Part shown: positions 5,581-7,345 of the stretch, in pieces | How the letters are laid out: each line of letters opens with the position of its first letter | How positions within the stretch are numbered: position 1 is the stretch's first letter | Source of the DNA: Azoarcus sp. | Lineage (GTDB): Bacteria; Pseudomonadota; Gammaproteobacteria; Burkholderiales; Rhodocyclaceae | Direction of reading: 5' to 3' | Assembly (NCBI GenBank): GCA_031282905.1 | Contig: JAITCV010000197.1 | Location: 1-7,345, forward strand | DNA: 7,345 nt | Made by a program: the position numbers and the translations under genes | Notes under the pieces: model-generated | Told to the model about the DNA's origin: nothing | Database searches by the model: none | Seen by the model: only the letters and a program-made list of their open reading frames with translations

Positions 5581-5623
5581 ATCACATGCATGAAGAAAGT
5601 GTCACTTGCTCCGAAAATATGCT

Positions 5624-6490
5624 TCAGTAATTGGTGCGCGCTACCTTGCCGATCAGCCCGGAGAGGCTTTCCTGAATGTCGGCGGGCAGGAGCACGATCT
5701 TGGCGTTGTCGGAGGCGGCGAGTTTTTGTACCGAGGCGATGTACTTTTCGCCCAGCAGATAGAGCATCGGCGCGGGTTCGGTGCCGAGCGCGGTGGTGAC
5801 GCGGCGGATCGATTCGGCGGACGCTTCGGCGAGCATCACCTGGGCTTCGGCATCGCGGCGGGCGGATTCGAGGCGGGCTTCGGCTTCCAGCACGGCGGAT
5901 TGTTTTTCGCCTTCGGCCTTGGTGACCATGGCCTTGCGTTCACGTTCGGCGGATGCCTGCATTTCCATGGCGCGCTGCATCGAGGATGAAGGCTTGATGT
6001 CCTGGATTTCCACCGATTTCACGGTCAGGCCCCAGTCGATGGCTTCGTCGGCGATGCTCTCGCGCAAGCGCGCCTTGATCTTGTCGCGCGAAGACAGTGC
6101 TTCGTCGAGTTCCATTTCGCCGACGATGGAACGCAGAGTGGTCATGATCAGGTTGCGGATCGCTTCCGAGAAATCGGTGACGCCATAGACGGCCTTGACC
6201 GGGTCGGTGACCTTGATGAAAGCGATGGCGTTGGTCAGGATGACGGCATTGTCGCGGGTGATGACTTCCTGCTCCTGGACGTCGAGGATGATGTCCTTGG
6301 TCACCAGCTTGTAGGCCACCCTGTTGACGTAGGGGAAGGGAAAATTGAGCCCGGGGCGCAGGGTATGGTTGTACTTGCCCAGGCGTTCGACGATCCATTC
6401 CTCGCCCTGGGGGACGAGGCATATGCCTTTTGCCACGCTGACAACGGCGAAAACCAGAATGCCGATGGCGGCAATCAGTAGAGGAGACAT
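5624..6490 (-). CDS. SPFH/Band 7 (stomatin/QmcA-like) membrane protein
   Basis: This 288-residue protein has one N-terminal membrane segment (about 3-20, LLIAAIGILVFAVVSVA) and then a SPFH/Band 7 domain starting at PQGEEWIVERLGKY. It continues through RPGLNFPFPYVNRVAYKL, DVQEQEVITRDNA and LRSIVGEMELDEALSSRDKI, all typical of the stomatin/paraslipin branch. A long Ala/Glu/Arg-rich coiled coil follows (AMVTKAEGEKQSAVLEAEAR and on). Such proteins form large ring or cage-like oligomers at membrane microdomains; E. coli QmcA (305 residues) is the close functional parallel. The ATG at 6490 has GGAG nine bases before it; the frame is open further upstream to 6754 (see the separate entry). An NfeD-like gene lies just upstream on the same strand, the usual partner of SPFH proteins. 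The C-terminus ends ...VARTNY. Confidence 0.93.
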   Translation of the reverse strand: MSPLLIAAIGILVFAVVSVAKGICLVPQGEEWIVERLGKYNHTLRPGLNFPFPYVNRVAYKLVTKDIILDVQEQEVITRDNAVILTNAIAFIKVTDPVKAVYGVTDFSEAIRNLIMTTLRSIVGEMELDEALSSRDKIKARLRESIADEAIDWGLTVKSVEIQDIKPSSSMQRAMEMQASAERERKAMVTKAEGEKQSAVLEAEARLESARRDAEAQVMLAEASAESIRRVTTALGTEPAPMLYLLGEKYIASVQKLAASDNAKIVLLPADIQESLSGLIGKVARTNY

Positions 6491-6697
6491 GGGGGAAAAC
6501 TCCAAGAAAAGGGCGATTTGAAGGAGGGTAACATACCCCGCCAAAAGGAAGAGGGCCACATACACCGCTCGGGTGGCAAACGGGCTCAGGCACCGACGTG
6601 GTTTGCCAGTCGGTGCCTGAGCCCGTTGGAGTGATTGGAGAAGCCAGCCGATTGGCCCAAGAAAGGCGCACAAAAGGGTGAAAAGAAGTTTTCGCAT
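6491..6697 (-). other. In-frame hydrophobic stretch between nfeD-like and SPFH genes
   Basis: From an ATG at 6697 the frame is open and runs without a stop straight into the SPFH gene, adding 69 residues. It encodes two hydrophobic segments: about residues 3-22 (KLLFTLLCAFLGPIGWLL) and 44-68 (VYVALFLLAGYVTLLQIAL). The loop between them (about 24-40) is encoded by the 19-bp palindrome. No ribosome-binding site precedes the ATG at 6697, while a good one precedes 6490. It may be the remains of a small membrane-protein gene between the pair, a real N-terminal extension, or chance. The 16-base gap after the nfeD-like stop would fit an operon. Confidence 0.3.
6579..6627. repeat. Perfect 19-bp inverted repeat with alternative pairing
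   Basis: AACGGGCTCAGGCACCGAC (6579-6597) is repeated exactly as its reverse complement at 6609-6627, with an 11-base loop. The loop's GTTTGCCA (6601-6608) is itself the reverse complement of TGGCAAAC (6574-6581), which overlaps the left arm, so a second, exclusive pairing is possible. No T-run follows on either strand, so it is not a standard terminator. The arm contains CAGGCACCGAC, also present at 1488-1498. It most resembles a REP-type or MITE-like intergenic palindrome placed inside the nfeD/SPFH transcript. Confidence 0.75.
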
Positions 6698-6713
6698 CAC
6701 GGATGAGTAGGAA

Positions 6714-7160
6714 TCATACGTGTTCGACCTTGACGAAATTACCTTCGATGGCAAGGATTTTCACCCGTTCGCCCGCGGGGATATCGGTCTCCGCCGTGCA
6801 TTGCCATTCCTCGGTGCCAAGGATGGGGCGCTGGAAACGGACCTTGCCGCGCGTGAATGGGGCCACCGCGTGCACGAGCAGGCCGATCTCGCCGATGGCG
6901 TCTCCGGTTGCGGTGCCGGAACGGGTCTTATCGGCGAAGCGTTTGTTGAATATCTGGAACCACAAGACGGTCATCGTCACCGAGGCCAGGAACCACACCA
7001 GCACTTGCGTGGCCAGCGGCAGACCGGGTACCGCGAGCAGCAAGAGCGCCACCGGAAGCGCGCCCAGGCCGAACCAGATCACGAAAAACGACGGGATGAA
7101 CAATTCCAGCACGATGAGCGCCAGCCCGCCGACCACCCAGTGCCACCATTCTATTATCAT
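6714..7160 (-). CDS. NfeD-like (YbbJ-type) membrane protein
   Basis: This 148-residue protein has the short NfeD layout: membrane segments at about residues 6-28 (HWVVGGLALIVLELFIPSFFVIW) and 30-70 (a hydrophobic stretch, probably two helices), then a soluble C-terminal OB-fold domain (about 85-148) with GEIGLLVHAVAP, KVRFQRPILGTEEWQC and IPAGERVKILAIEGNFVKVE. The motif G-x-V-x-I-x-x-I-x-G-x-x-L-x-V near the end is well matched. It lacks the N-terminal ClpP-like protease domain of long NfeD proteins, as does E. coli YbbJ. NfeD proteins partner SPFH proteins, and the SPFH gene follows 223 bases downstream. The start at 7160 has AAGGAG six bases before it (7167-7172). It probably acts in membrane microdomain quality control; the precise role of the short form is unsettled. 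Confidence 0.92.
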   Translation of the reverse strand: MIIEWWHWVVGGLALIVLELFIPSFFVIWFGLGALPVALLLLAVPGLPLATQVLVWFLASVTMTVLWFQIFNKRFADKTRSGTATGDAIGEIGLLVHAVAPFTRGKVRFQRPILGTEEWQCTAETDIPAGERVKILAIEGNFVKVEHV

Positions 7161-7345
7161 TACTTTCTCCTTGGCCGGATCATGGTCCGGGGATCATTAC
7201 CTGCCATATCATGCACCGATTTGCCCCGCGCTGTCGCCTGGCCGCCTTCGGCAATGATCGCTCCCGCCCCCGCCCACCCGCCCGCCCGCCCGCCTGGAGC
7301 GTCATATGCGCTTGCAGCCATGCGCTTTCGGCCGTCAGCGTGGTG
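7160..7345 (-). CDS. Possible C-terminal fragment of a gene upstream of nfeD-like
   Basis: Two - strand frames are open from the window edge. One ends in TAA at 7160-7162, overlapping the nfeD-like ATG by one base, as in translationally coupled genes. The other begins TTLTAESAWLQAHMTLQA, looks more protein-like, and ends at 7180-7182. A (CCCG)4 tract lies where the better-looking reading would switch from one frame to the other. I cannot recognise a family. The region may equally be a non-coding leader for the nfeD-like gene; a + strand frame is also open to the edge. Confidence 0.22.
   Translation of the reverse strand, partial: HHADGRKRMAASAYDAPGGRAGGWAGAGAIIAEGGQATARGKSVHDMAGNDPRTMIRPRRK
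7175..7190. promoter_or_regulatory. Near-palindrome just upstream of the nfeD-like gene
   Basis: CCGGATCATGGTCCGG is a 16-bp palindrome with a single mismatched pair (T/G, at both symmetric positions). It lies 15 bases upstream of the nfeD-like ATG, next to its ribosome-binding site. It could be an operator or a leader hairpin that affects translation. Confidence 0.3.
7277..7294 (+). repeat. (CCCG)4 tetranucleotide tract
   Basis: Four perfect tandem CCCG copies (7277-7292) plus CC lie inside a longer C/G-only stretch starting near 7261. A four-base unit changes the reading frame with each copy gained or lost, so any gene crossing it would be prone to frame switching. Confidence 0.7.

Noticed and set aside
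6579..6627. Rho-independent terminator between the nfeD-like and SPFH genes
   Set aside because: The stem is strong but no T-run follows on either strand, and a stop here would cut off the SPFH gene from its usual partner.

Overview
This window looks like a piece of a moderately GC-rich proteobacterial chromosome. The gene families and codon use fit a beta- or gammaproteobacterium best, but that is inference and no rRNA or tRNA is present to fix it. It carries seven complete protein genes, one certain partial gene at the left edge, one doubtful partial gene at the right edge, and an unusual number of intergenic palindromes.

Left edge (1-455, + strand): the tail of one leucine-rich-repeat-variant (LRV) gene is followed at once by a second, small LRV gene. 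The second gene carries what looks like a pair of compensating single-base shifts inside one repeat. A hairpin plus T-rich tract (481-551) may end this unit.

Centre-left (about 573-3598, + strand): a three-gene unit encodes a class II aldolase/adducin-family protein (697-1467), a ketopantoate-reductase-family NADPH oxidoreductase (1504-2592) and a TauD/TfdA-type Fe(II)/2-oxoglutarate dioxygenase (2660-3502). A plausible sigma70 promoter overlaps an inverted repeat of the LysR type (T-N11-A). The unit ends in two tandem terminator-like hairpins, preceded by a three-segment alternating hairpin. Together this looks like a small regulated catabolic operon. The aldolase lacks the usual catalytic glutamate, and the dioxygenase has changes at two taurine-contacting positions, so the substrate is unknown and probably not taurine.

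Centre-right: an HDOD-domain protein (3642-4502, - strand) is divergent from a PsbP/DcrB-like lipoprotein (4882-5439, + strand) that is clearly more AT-rich than its surroundings. The 379-bp gap between them holds a perfect 22-bp palindrome and a short direct repeat. Past the lipoprotein, a 140-bp segment is bracketed by interrupted inverted repeats.

Right (5624-7160, - strand): an NfeD-like membrane protein and a SPFH/stomatin-like membrane protein form the familiar NfeD/SPFH pair. The 223-bp gap between them is open in frame with the SPFH gene, encodes two hydrophobic segments, and contains a perfect 19-bp inverted repeat. That repeat shares an 11-mer with an intergenic hairpin at 1453-1498, which hints at a dispersed palindromic repeat family. 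The right edge holds a (CCCG)4 tract whose role is unclear.

No defence system, mobile-element gene, CRISPR array or stable RNA was seen. The best leads are the aldolase/reductase/dioxygenase cluster and the palindromic elements.
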